Part shown: in pieces, positions 25,935 through 34,378 of the stretch
Layout of the letters: the number at the start of each line of letters is the position of its first letter
Numbering within the stretch: position 1 is the first letter of the stretch
DNA from: Ancrocorticia sp047602305
Lineage (GTDB): Bacteria > Actinomycetota > Actinomycetes > Actinomycetales > Actinomycetaceae
Direction: 5' to 3'
Assembly (NCBI GenBank): GCA_047602305.1
Contig: JASGHO010000001.1
Span: 3,596,001-3,660,000 of the forward strand
DNA length: 64,000 nucleotides
Made by a program: the position numbers and the translations under genes
The notes under the pieces: generated by a model
What the model saw: only the letters and a program-made list of their open reading frames with translations
Told to the model about the DNA's origin: nothing
Databases searched by the model: none

Positions 25935-27500
25935 TCAGTCCTTTCCTTCAGTGCCGCCAGAACCGACCGGTGTGAGCCTGAGAGATTCAATCCAGGCCTT
26001 CTCGAAAACAGCTCCGGATTCATCATCAAAGAGACTCCGTAGAGTATCTGGGCGTGAAACGTCATCATCAGGCCAATTCAGACTCACTCGGCTGGGATCA
26101 GCCTCAATCTCGCCATAACCGCGGGTGGTACCGTATCCGACTGATATCCATCCCTCACAGAGATCGCGCAGTACAAATGCGAGCAGCATAATTGCGGCTT
26201 CTGCCTTGCTATCGAGCCTGGCGAGATCGACTTTCAGCCGAATGGGTTCCCACACCTCGTACTCTGCGACGGTGACATCCGGTGGCGACGACGGCGTCGT
26301 TCTAGGCCACACGCTGACTTGGGCGAACAACTTGCCATCGGAGGCTCCGCCTGTCCAGCGGCTGATTGCAACATGGTCATCCACCAGGAGCCAATCGCTT
26401 CCCTTGACCTTCTTTGCTGCTTTTATCCGTTCGTCTGGCTTGCGTTGCTTGAGAGCTTCGAGCAGATTATTCCAATCCTTAATTGGCTCTACGGCGACGA
26501 CGTCAAGGCAGCGTACTGCACCTCGCCGTCCGCCTTTTCCATTGCGGTCAGGACCGCGACCAAACAACTCCGCGACCAGGCTGGGCGCGTTCTGGAAACT
26601 TTCGAGCGGAGAATCGGGAGAATCCTCCTGGGCGAGGCTGCGCATAATCTTCTCAGCACGAGAACGAAGAACCCCCTTGATTGATGAACCAGGCACGGTC
26701 AGATAGGTTTTCCCATCGCGGCGAACGGTTCGTGGACGAGCATCAACTCCGCCTGACATCGCTACGCTTACCAGCAGAGGAGAGAGCTGCCGCCAAGGAA
26801 TGCTGACCGTCAGATTTCTGTCCGATGGAACCTTGACTGTCGAAAGATCATAGGTGGTGGGACCGCTGAGGAGGGACTGGAGGAAGCTGTCGCGATTGCT
26901 CAGGCAAACCCAGCGGACCTCGGCGTCGTCGTTCAACTGAACCTCGCCGAGCCCGCGAGTGGTGGAGCCTCCGAGCGCGAATCCGGACTTCATCCGTGCG
27001 ACTAACTGGGCCATCAGTGCAGCGGCAGTAGTCTCATTACCGGCTTCCCCCTCCGGGGAATGTACAACGTCGAGAGTGATCTGGCAGGCGAAGATAGTGC
27101 CAGCGGCGATTGTCTCGCGAGTGTGAAGCATGTGCTCGGCTGCGGCTCCGGTGTTGCGGTCGATCGTGACACCATCGCGCACGTCAATCAGATCCGAGTC
27201 AGAAGGACTCCCGGAAGTGTGCTCCAGTGAATCTTCAAGGAAACAATCCTCGACGAAGAAACGTGAGACTTCGGCTTCATCGTTGGTGCGGTCGCCGTCG
27301 CCCTTACCCCAGAGGTCGTCCTCGACGGTACGGCGAAGAACACCAGCCAGTGATGTACCTGGAATAGTCAAGCGGCCAAGACCGTCCCGGAAGCACGCGA
27401 TGTCCGCAACGGGGCCGTGGGCGTCGCTGCCGATTGATAGCGGAGTGACCGCAGTGAGACTTCCTTGAAGAACGAAACGCCCTATCAATCCATTGGTCAT
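25935..27500 (-). CDS. Fused Cas7-Cas7 (Csm3-like) RAMP protein
   Basis: This 521-residue protein carries two Csm3-like backbone domains. Domain 1 (1-190) has VADIACFRDG with Asp-33, in the position of the Csm3 RNA-cleaving aspartate, then IPGTSLAGVLRR near 47 and the glycine loop GGSTTRGLGEV near 178. Domain 2 (about 228-470) has GGVDARP with Asp-253, VPGSSIKGVLRS near 269 and GYGTTRGYGEI near 455. Both could cut target RNA. The ATG at 27500, four bases after the upstream stop, has GGAAGGGAAG before it; the longer frame to 27590 would run into the upstream gene. Fused backbone subunits recall III-D2 and the single-protein III-E effector. Confidence 0.88.
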   Translation of the reverse strand: MTNGLIGRFVLQGSLTAVTPLSIGSDAHGPVADIACFRDGLGRLTIPGTSLAGVLRRTVEDDLWGKGDGDRTNDEAEVSRFFVEDCFLEDSLEHTSGSPSDSDLIDVRDGVTIDRNTGAAAEHMLHTRETIAAGTIFACQITLDVVHSPEGEAGNETTAAALMAQLVARMKSGFALGGSTTRGLGEVQLNDDAEVRWVCLSNRDSFLQSLLSGPTTYDLSTVKVPSDRNLTVSIPWRQLSPLLVSVAMSGGVDARPRTVRRDGKTYLTVPGSSIKGVLRSRAEKIMRSLAQEDSPDSPLESFQNAPSLVAELFGRGPDRNGKGGRRGAVRCLDVVAVEPIKDWNNLLEALKQRKPDERIKAAKKVKGSDWLLVDDHVAISRWTGGASDGKLFAQVSVWPRTTPSSPPDVTVAEYEVWEPIRLKVDLARLDSKAEAAIMLLAFVLRDLCEGWISVGYGTTRGYGEIEADPSRVSLNWPDDDVSRPDTLRSLFDDESGAVFEKAWIESLRLTPVGSGGTEGKD

Positions 27501-27505
27501 GGCGA

Positions 27506-29854
27506 TCACTTCCCTTCCGGTCTGGCATTGTGCTTGTTGCCGGTTTGCATCCCGCGAGTCTGATAGCGGATGCACTCGACAAGAACCCATGACGCGACTT
27601 CGGGAACTGCGAGGCCAGCGAGTCCCTCGGGAAGTTCGGGGGACTCATCAGAGCCAGTCCAACCACGCAGCCATTTCTCGAAGTCAGTGGTCTCGCTGAG
27701 GTTGTCCGAGGAGAAACGACGAACCTTCCCAATCTCGTCAGAGTCCATCGAATCCTTGGAATCCAGCCAGCGGTCGATGGCGCGCCGGTCACTCGCAAGC
27801 TCTAGAGCTGCTGTTCGCAGCGTTCCCAGCTCGGACTTCGATCGCTCATCATTATCCGAAACGGGCGGTTCGCCGTTCTTGATCGGAAGAACTTGGATTC
27901 GCTTGTTCTCGTCGAAAGCCGTGGCGCGGATACGCGCCTGGATTTCTGCTCGCCAGATGTCCCGGTAGACGGTGGACCAGGCATCAGGTTCAGGAGATAC
28001 ATCGGTTTGGTTATGAGACTGGGCATGGCCTACGGGCTGAGCTTGGTCTGTTGACTGAGCGCTCGTGGCCTTCCAAGAGTGCTCCTGTGGAAGGAACTGA
28101 ATTCGGCCAAAGCCCTCGCTCTTTCGTACTCCGATGCTCTGGTTCAAGGCATCGGACAAGACACTTGTGGGGATTGCCTGTGTGGCTTTGAAAGTGATGA
28201 CCGAACCAGCTGACATGACCGGGATCGTTGGCCTTGGAAGAGAGTGAGAAGCAGTCCAGGAATCACGACGGCCCATTGAGACGAACGTCTTCTCTCTGAC
28301 AACTTCCAATCCTCCTGAGTATCCGAGTATCTTCAGCTTGGCTGCAACATCGGCAGCCACCCTCTCGGGGCTGCAATCAACCAAGCCGTTGCGGTCAACG
28401 AGACTCGCGTCGGATGTTAGCCAAATCGAGAACTCTTCGTTGTTCTTAACATTGGTAACCCCACGGTGCACGGAGTCGGCTGAATCCTCGGCTTCGATCC
28501 ACTCGATGGTCACTCCTCCGAATTCGGAGTCCCGGTACCGGCCTAAACTTGCCTTGCTCGGTAGCGATTCTCCGAAGCGTTCGGAGCTGCTCTCAGGTAA
28601 CCAGACTTCCGCATCAAGAACAGTGTGAGCGGGAATAGCCTGTAACGAATAGACGCCGTTATCCAAGGTGCGTTGGGCCGCATCATTGATGGATGCGTGA
28701 GCAGAAACGACGAGTTCTTGGTGATGGATGGACCATGTCCGGTCCTCACTGAACCAGCCCCAGCCGGAGATTGCTCGGTCTGCCGGTTCAGGGCTACTGA
28801 ATCTGGCATCGCGAACATCTGCGCTGTTGTGGTGCCAGCTGGTGCCCTTTTCGGAAGAAAGGAGTGACCTTGGTGTTCTGGCCATGCGATGACCGTCCGC
28901 GGCGGGTACGGCATCCGTGACGATGATGCGTTGGTTGCGGATAAGTTGTGGCGCATCGGCTCCGATAGCTTTGGCGACGAGTGGCAGAACCACTGATCCG
29001 GGAATGAAATCGTGACTCACGAGGAGGTTTCCCAGCACCGCCTTGGTAGCCAGTACAGGCTGCGACAGGGTAATCCGCAATGTACCTGCTCGGCGGAGCA
29101 TGCCTTCGCTTGAGTTGGGCGATGTGCGAAGCGTCAGCTCCTTCCTCGAGCGGAGGTCTACTGGCACGTTGAAATGCTGCACGTCATCCGAGTGCTCTCG
29201 TAGTATGTCCTCTACGGGGGCGAACGTGCGACTGTCGGTAACGGTGCATCGGCCGGACCCACGCCTCCGGTATGAACCAATGTGGGTGAGCTCTTTGAGA
29301 CCGGCGCTGAGAAGAAGGTCGATCTCCCATCTTTGAGCAGTATCAATGCTGTACTCTGCCGAGAGATCGAGCCCTGCACGAGCGAACTCGATGAGGCGGA
29401 GGTGATTGCGCTTGGCGGCGCCAGTCTCGTCGTCGATCGTGACATTTCTTCGAGAAACCCGCAGGCCGGATTTAAGTAGATGTGCCATGTCGCCGTCGTT
29501 CTGCGTCAACCTGTCATGCCACGCGCTGGTGAGAACGGCAGGCGAAACATGGAGAAGACCGCGTGAGTCTCCGTTATTACTCGAGGCCAGAGAAGGAGAA
29601 CCGAAGAGTTCTCTGACAAGGGCGGTCCACTGGCCATTTTCCTTGCCATCGTCCAAGGCGAAGGCCACGCGCTCGCACGCATCTCGCCATAGCCCCTTCA
29701 GCGTTCGGCCAGGAACGTAAGGAAGGCCATCCTTGAGAGCAATCTCCCTGTCAATTCCAGCATGCCGTCCGGCGCCAGAACCACAGTGCCAGTCACTCAG
29801 GAAGGCAACATCGAGTTGCCCGGAGTAGACGCTGGACGAAGAAGTCCTAGTCAT
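27506..29854 (-). CDS. csx10: Fused Cas7 (Csm3-like) and Csx10 (Cas5-like) RAMP protein
   Basis: This 782-residue protein has a Csm3-like part at residues 1-235, with DWHCGSGAGRHAGIDREIAL (Asp-35 at the cleavage position), GLPYVPGRTLKGLWRDA and a glycine loop GSYRRRGSGRC. A Csx10-like part follows, with LRITLSQPVLATKA near 255, HDFIPGSVVLPLVAKAIG, the glycine loop NQSIGVRKSEGFGRIQF near 580, and the C-terminal SELGTLRTAALE stretch. Csx10 is the Cas5 role in III-D, capping the crRNA 5' tag, and here it is tied to the first backbone unit. The ATG at 29854 follows GAAGGGAAGAATC and overlaps the cas10 stop by eight bases. Confidence 0.87.
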   Translation of the reverse strand: MTRTSSSSVYSGQLDVAFLSDWHCGSGAGRHAGIDREIALKDGLPYVPGRTLKGLWRDACERVAFALDDGKENGQWTALVRELFGSPSLASSNNGDSRGLLHVSPAVLTSAWHDRLTQNDGDMAHLLKSGLRVSRRNVTIDDETGAAKRNHLRLIEFARAGLDLSAEYSIDTAQRWEIDLLLSAGLKELTHIGSYRRRGSGRCTVTDSRTFAPVEDILREHSDDVQHFNVPVDLRSRKELTLRTSPNSSEGMLRRAGTLRITLSQPVLATKAVLGNLLVSHDFIPGSVVLPLVAKAIGADAPQLIRNQRIIVTDAVPAADGHRMARTPRSLLSSEKGTSWHHNSADVRDARFSSPEPADRAISGWGWFSEDRTWSIHHQELVVSAHASINDAAQRTLDNGVYSLQAIPAHTVLDAEVWLPESSSERFGESLPSKASLGRYRDSEFGGVTIEWIEAEDSADSVHRGVTNVKNNEEFSIWLTSDASLVDRNGLVDCSPERVAADVAAKLKILGYSGGLEVVREKTFVSMGRRDSWTASHSLPRPTIPVMSAGSVITFKATQAIPTSVLSDALNQSIGVRKSEGFGRIQFLPQEHSWKATSAQSTDQAQPVGHAQSHNQTDVSPEPDAWSTVYRDIWRAEIQARIRATAFDENKRIQVLPIKNGEPPVSDNDERSKSELGTLRTAALELASDRRAIDRWLDSKDSMDSDEIGKVRRFSSDNLSETTDFEKWLRGWTGSDESPELPEGLAGLAVPEVASWVLVECIRYQTRGMQTGNKHNARPEGK

Positions 29855-31376
29855 GATTCTTCCCTTCGCTGACAGGTGTACTGACATCAATCAGATCGAG
29901 CACCGCCAGAAGTGGAGATGTTCCTTGACCATTGATAAGTCCTCGGAGATTCTTGTCGATGAACTCCTCGGCCGCGTGGCTTTCTTCAACGGCTTCGATG
30001 CGGAGGATGAGCTGGGAGATCAGGCTCTTTCTCTTGTCCGGGTTATTCTCGACGAGAGCCTCGCGAAGGCTATGCAGAGACTTTCTGGAGACCGGGGGAT
30101 CATTTCCCAAGAGTTGGTCTCGGATCTCGAAGACGTGGCTGTCCTCGTTGACTTCGGGCACCTTGTCATCTTTCTTAACCTCTGGGGTTGATTCCTTTTC
30201 AGACACTTCTTGAGTCGATTCCTCATCAGAGTGGTGAGAAACGAACAAGGGAGTACCGACGGCGTCATTGAGTGGTTCCCTAATCATTGAGAGTGGCCTC
30301 GCGACGGAATCATGGAGTACGTGGAAATCCCATGCCGACCGGTCGAGCGCTTTGAGTTCTTTTCGTTTATCCTTTGCGGTTCTGGCCAACTCGTGAGCAA
30401 GTACGTGGGCGTCATAGAAGGGGTAATGCGGCTTGACGAAGGCAATGCCACCGCAACCTGTGAGGTAATCCGCGTCAATGCCGGGGATGTTCCTTGTGGC
30501 CTTTTCGAGGTTTGTTAAATACTCGTGGACAAGATCGGCTGCCAGCGAGGCTTTGCAGATGACGGTGACGTCGTCGCCACCAAGAAGAATGGGACGAATC
30601 CAGCCGGTCTCTGGAGTAGCCTCGCCAACCGCAGATACAGCCAACTTGAAGGACTCGAGGGTCGCTTCTTCAAGGTGAGTGCTGAACTCCGCGTACTGTT
30701 CAACAGAACCGATGCGGCTAATTGCCTTGCCGGTGTCATTCGTGTCGATGTGAATGATGGCTATCCAGCCATCGCTCCCGAGATCGGCGTCCACATCCTC
30801 GAGTACCATGTCACCAAGTTCGTCATGCCACCTTTTATTGGCGTCCTCGGCGCGAGTCCACGCGGCCTTTGTAAGGGCCGAGACGGGCCGGTTCTCTTCG
30901 CCGAGAACGTTGCCAAGTGTTGTGGCAGGTAATCCGGTGATCGAGCAGACCTCCATGAATGGGTTCAATGGGAATCGCAGATGCGGCCCAGTCCGGAAAC
31001 CGCGTGTGCGGGCGAGCGACTCACGGGCAATGGGAAGCCTCTCCATGGGATTGTCGCTTGCGTGTAGCTGATCGTCAGTTTCGATGTAACCCCATACATC
31101 GAGTCCCGGTGCATTTCGTAAAGCTTCTTCGGAAACAGAACGAATGAGATACTGTCCGGCTTCCTGGGAATCCACCAGAAGGAGTGCGCTGCTTGAAAGT
31201 GCGATGACAGTCTGTACTTCTCCACCGCTTGATGGCACAGAATCGATGGCCTTGTTGATCCATTCCTTCATATCGGTCACCAGCGCTGACGCACCTACGC
31301 AAAAGCGCTGACGATTCGACTGAAATATGAACTCTTGAGTTGAACCAGACTCAATAAGCACCCATCGTTTACTCAT
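29847..31376 (-). CDS. cas10: Cas10, HD-less type III large subunit with intact GGDD
   Basis: This 509-residue protein begins WVLIESGSTQEFIFQSNRQR, the opening of the first palm domain in short Cas10 proteins, with no HD nuclease domain before it. HIDTNDTGKAIS (209-220) and PILLGGDDVTVIC (262-274, GGDD at 266-269) give the cyclic-oligoadenylate polymerase site. GCGGIAFVKPHYPFYDAHVLAHELARTAK is the second conserved palm block. A Glu/Lys-rich insert (about 380-415) precedes a small helical end. It should make cyclic oligoadenylate on target RNA binding but not cut DNA. The start overlaps the preceding small gene by eight bases. Confidence 0.92.
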   Translation of the reverse strand: MSKRWVLIESGSTQEFIFQSNRQRFCVGASALVTDMKEWINKAIDSVPSSGGEVQTVIALSSSALLLVDSQEAGQYLIRSVSEEALRNAPGLDVWGYIETDDQLHASDNPMERLPIARESLARTRGFRTGPHLRFPLNPFMEVCSITGLPATTLGNVLGEENRPVSALTKAAWTRAEDANKRWHDELGDMVLEDVDADLGSDGWIAIIHIDTNDTGKAISRIGSVEQYAEFSTHLEEATLESFKLAVSAVGEATPETGWIRPILLGGDDVTVICKASLAADLVHEYLTNLEKATRNIPGIDADYLTGCGGIAFVKPHYPFYDAHVLAHELARTAKDKRKELKALDRSAWDFHVLHDSVARPLSMIREPLNDAVGTPLFVSHHSDEESTQEVSEKESTPEVKKDDKVPEVNEDSHVFEIRDQLLGNDPPVSRKSLHSLREALVENNPDKRKSLISQLILRIEAVEESHAAEEFIDKNLRGLINGQGTSPLLAVLDLIDVSTPVSEGKNHD

Positions 31377-31746
31377 TATTGTCCTCTTCTGTGGAGGGTG
31401 AACTGCTGCTGTCAGTGAATTTGCCGAGTGCTCGGCAACCGATGATTTGGCCTTCGTCGTTGCGAAGCTCTGCGTAAGGGAAGAGCAGGTCCGCTCGATC
31501 CGAAGCTGCTGCGGCTACTCGCGACACAAGGTAGGAGACTCCCGGCTGAGAATCGGGAAGTCCGAGCAGAACATCGGTGTAGTGGACATCGCGGACTTCG
31601 ATTGGGCCGTCCTCAGTATCGATCGAGCGTGATCCAGTGACGACTTCGCCGACCCGAGCGACTTGGCCAGCTGCTTCAAAGGTGACCGGCTTGCCCTCGA
31701 ATGGCATCACCGTGACGCTATGCGGGGTGAGGTTGATAATTCTCAA
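31369..31746 (-). CDS. Small protein of unknown function in the type III operon (INLTPH family)
   Basis: This 125-residue protein starts at a TTG that overlaps the upstream stop (TTGA). It reads RIINLTPHSVTVMPFEGKPVTF, then AAGQVARVG, GVSYLVSRVAAAASDRADLLFPY and IIGCRALGKF. Small proteins with INLTPH ... ARV ... V(S)xxVA ... RxDxxxP ... GCxxL occur in many bacteria and phages without assigned function. Its place between a predicted cyclic-oligoadenylate effector and Cas10, overlapping both genes, suggests a role in signal control, such as a degrading or sequestering enzyme. That is inference only. No CARF, Csx3 or Crn2 motif is visible. Confidence 0.75.
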   Translation of the reverse strand: MRIINLTPHSVTVMPFEGKPVTFEAAGQVARVGEVVTGSRSIDTEDGPIEVRDVHYTDVLLGLPDSQPGVSYLVSRVAAAASDRADLLFPYAELRNDEGQIIGCRALGKFTDSSSSPSTEEDNNE

Positions 31747-33410
31747 GGTCTTCCTGCTTTCGCCTTGTCGATCAGAACATTGGGATCAATCTGGTCATCG
31801 CGTACCCACATGGGGCGGAGCTCGGGCCTTTCAAAAAGGAAATGCCCCATTGGAACGATCCTGCGCCAGGGGTGATAGGTGCCATCTTTCTGGAACCATG
31901 GGAAAGTCTCGGGGTCTCCTTCAAATGGGGGCTCCTCTTCAGGTTTGGGTGGCCGTCCGACAGGAATCTGGTTCATCATGTAGCCCACGGCAAAAGAGAC
32001 GGTCTTGGGCATGGCTGCGGCGATGAATATGGTTGCATCAGGAAAATCGCGGAGCGTACGGGCTATCCAATACGCACACCCTTCTGCCATCTGGAAGACA
32101 GTCAATCCGCTGACGTTCTCCTTCGGATCATCTGTACAGGTAACGACGTGATATCGAGCGCTTGGCTGTGCAAGTGATTGCTCCATGTGGATGATGCGTT
32201 GTACATCTGCCTCGTCTTTGTGATCGGAGAACATTCGTGACTTCTCGATACTTCTGTTACGCGCTTGTTCGACGTTGCCTGAGAAATCCTGATCACTCAC
32301 TCGAAACTCCAGCCAGACAGAGCGAGGCGGTTCAGTCGGCTTGCCTTTTAAATCAAGGTGGCACCGTAAGTACTCGGTCTGTGCACAGAGCCGATATGGA
32401 GAGGTGCCGCGCACATCAAAATGACGAACTGGTTTCTTGCTATCGTGTGGATTAGGCGTTTCGCCTCCCTGTCCTGTCAGGATGGGCTTGTGGAGCCTCC
32501 ACTGAAACTCTTTTATGTAATGCTGAGTTGTATCTGCATCTTTCTTCTCGGGGGAGTCATCTTCTGCGGATTCGCTCTTCCCAGATTCAGGTTTACTGTC
32601 ATCCGATGGATCCGACTTTGTTTCGTTGCCTTCAGGATTGAACTCGTGAAGTGTGGCTTCTCCCGGAGGCATCCAGTCGTATCCGAGTGCCAACGCTGCT
32701 GGAAAGATGAGGTTTGGAGCGACGTCAAAGCCAGAGTCGCCGGTGTCATCATTTGTAGTTCTCTGAAGCTCAGCTGACATTTCGTTGAGTTGCTTGCGTA
32801 CATCAACAACGTGGTACTGAGAAGGAGAGCTATCCTGCTTCGAGGATGCCTCACTGACGTCGGAGCATAGCCGTTGCATCCATTTTGGTCGAGAACGAGG
32901 TAACTTCTGCTCGTTGGAGATTTCCTTATTTCTTAGTTCTCCAGTGTGTCCTTCGATGTCGCTTCTGACCTCTGCTATTCCAGGATCACACCATGCGGAA
33001 ACTGAACGAAAATCAAGATATTTGGACCGTGCCTCGGAGACAACATCTCCGTGAAAGTCAGGATTGGTTTCATTCTGAAAGCGGAGGTAATAGAGGGTTC
33101 CGTGGCTAAGTTGTCTTTTCGTGAGCTGTTTGGTGGCATACATGGCCAGTGCGATGAAGAATGTGAAGAGCACAAGCCTAAAGATGCTAAAGCTCGCGCC
33201 GCTGGAGAAATGGTCCTTTTGCGGGAAAGTATCCTCCGCTAGGAGGCCACCGAATGCCGTTGCAGCGGCGCCAGCGAACACTAGAAGATACTGTGCTCCT
33301 CGCTGTAATCGGGGACGTCTTATTTTATCCGCCTGCACCGAGCACGCTGGCGCCTTCTCATCTTTCTTAGACGTACTGGAATCGCCCGCTGGTTCGTGAG
33401 TTGCCGTCAT
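31743..33410 (-). CDS. Predicted membrane SAVED-domain effector (2TM-SAVED)
   Basis: This 555-residue protein has two membrane helices near residues 40-58 (QYLLVFAGAAATAFGGLLA) and 74-96 (SIFRLVLFTFFIALAMYATKQL). A cytoplasmic region of SAVED type follows. The second half-repeat has FQMAEGCAYWIARTLRDFPDAT and IFIAAAMPKTVSFAVGYMMNQ (439-481) with a PWRRIVPM end near 515. The first half has APNLIFPAALALGYDW near 231. An acidic, disordered insert covers about 263-296. SAVED domains bind cyclic nucleotides in CBASS and type III systems; fused to membrane helices they are thought to breach the membrane. It is the first gene of the operon, so it is probably the effector fired by Cas10. Confidence 0.68.
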   Translation of the reverse strand: MTATHEPAGDSSTSKKDEKAPACSVQADKIRRPRLQRGAQYLLVFAGAAATAFGGLLAEDTFPQKDHFSSGASFSIFRLVLFTFFIALAMYATKQLTKRQLSHGTLYYLRFQNETNPDFHGDVVSEARSKYLDFRSVSAWCDPGIAEVRSDIEGHTGELRNKEISNEQKLPRSRPKWMQRLCSDVSEASSKQDSSPSQYHVVDVRKQLNEMSAELQRTTNDDTGDSGFDVAPNLIFPAALALGYDWMPPGEATLHEFNPEGNETKSDPSDDSKPESGKSESAEDDSPEKKDADTTQHYIKEFQWRLHKPILTGQGGETPNPHDSKKPVRHFDVRGTSPYRLCAQTEYLRCHLDLKGKPTEPPRSVWLEFRVSDQDFSGNVEQARNRSIEKSRMFSDHKDEADVQRIIHMEQSLAQPSARYHVVTCTDDPKENVSGLTVFQMAEGCAYWIARTLRDFPDATIFIAAAMPKTVSFAVGYMMNQIPVGRPPKPEEEPPFEGDPETFPWFQKDGTYHPWRRIVPMGHFLFERPELRPMWVRDDQIDPNVLIDKAKAGRP

Positions 33411-33583
33411 GCGTGAGCCTGCCTCTTCGTGAGGAACCTTCTAATGCCCGATTATGGCATCCCGTCACCGGTTTTGTCCGGAGAAATTTTGTCTAAGTTT
33501 TAAGACTTGTGCTGGGCCCTCATAACACGGTAAAACGGCAGTGAAGCGCCACCAACGGCGGGCGAGCGCGCGAGAGGACTCCA
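33411..33583. promoter_or_regulatory. Divergent promoter region of the two cas operons
   Basis: This 173-base AT-richer gap separates the leftward interference operon from the rightward cas6-RT-cas1-cas2 operon. It holds the small inverted repeat ATGCC/GGCAT at 33444-33460. GAGAGGACTCC is the ribosome-binding site for cas6. No clear -10/-35 pair stands out. Confidence 0.45.
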
Positions 33584-34369
33584 ATGCCAAGCACCTGGGA
33601 AATCGCCTTCGACATCCCCGAACCACGCCTCGTGCGCCCCTCCGGCGTGCACGCATTCCTCGCGCGCGTCCTGGCCGAAGAGGCGGACGCACACCGGAAC
33701 CGCAAGCCATACTGCCTCACCGGAGTGGGCATCAGATACGGCCTCGCCGTGGTCGGAGTTTCGTTTATCGACGACGGCGCCGCGGCCATCTTCTCCAACG
33801 TCACCGCAGGTGAGGACGTATGGTTCGGCAAAAGCAACGACGGCGTTGGAACGGTCCCAGCACCACCGCGCCTCACGCGACAAGCAACATGGGAGGAGCT
33901 CGCCGAGATCGGTCCACGAGAAGGTTGGGGCATCGAACTGCGAAGTCCGATGTGCTTCCGGAGAGGAAAACTCTCCCAGCCGTGGCCCTCGCCGGAACGT
34001 GTACTCAACAGTCTCGCGGACAACTGGGAGCTCGGCTCAGGCGAAGAATTCCCGCTCGAGTTCCCTGAGGTCTCTGCGCTCGCCATCACCGATGTCCGTC
34101 TCGAAACCGTGAGAACACCGCTCACGCCCACACCAACTGCGGGCGCCGTGGGAAGCCTCGAATGGCGCTGGGCTCCCAATGCGAAGTATGCGCCGGACCT
34201 TGAAGGCGCTGCGGCGGTCAGCGCACTGCTCGGTCTGGCGGAATTCTCCGGCGTGGGAGCGTATACCCAGTTTGGATTGGGTCAGGTGCGCGTCACCTCG
34301 CTGGAACCGCACCCGCACGGCAACTCGCGTCCGAATAACACCCGCGCCACCGCGAACACCCGAGGATAG
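33584..34369 (+). CDS. cas6: Cas6 crRNA-processing endoribonuclease
   Basis: Cas6 cuts the repeat eight bases before the spacer to make guides. The 261-residue protein ends with EFSGVGAYTQFGLGQVRV near residue 225, the glycine-rich loop that defines Cas6, in a tandem ferredoxin-like length. A histidine in SGVHAFL near residue 20 is a candidate general base; I cannot confirm it. It must accept several hairpin variants in the two arrays. It starts the adaptation operon, nine bases before the RT-Cas1 gene. Confidence 0.88.
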   Translation: MPSTWEIAFDIPEPRLVRPSGVHAFLARVLAEEADAHRNRKPYCLTGVGIRYGLAVVGVSFIDDGAAAIFSNVTAGEDVWFGKSNDGVGTVPAPPRLTRQATWEELAEIGPREGWGIELRSPMCFRRGKLSQPWPSPERVLNSLADNWELGSGEEFPLEFPEVSALAITDVRLETVRTPLTPTPTAGAVGSLEWRWAPNAKYAPDLEGAAAVSALLGLAEFSGVGAYTQFGLGQVRVTSLEPHPHGNSRPNNTRATANTRG

Positions 34370-34378
34370 GCCTTCACC

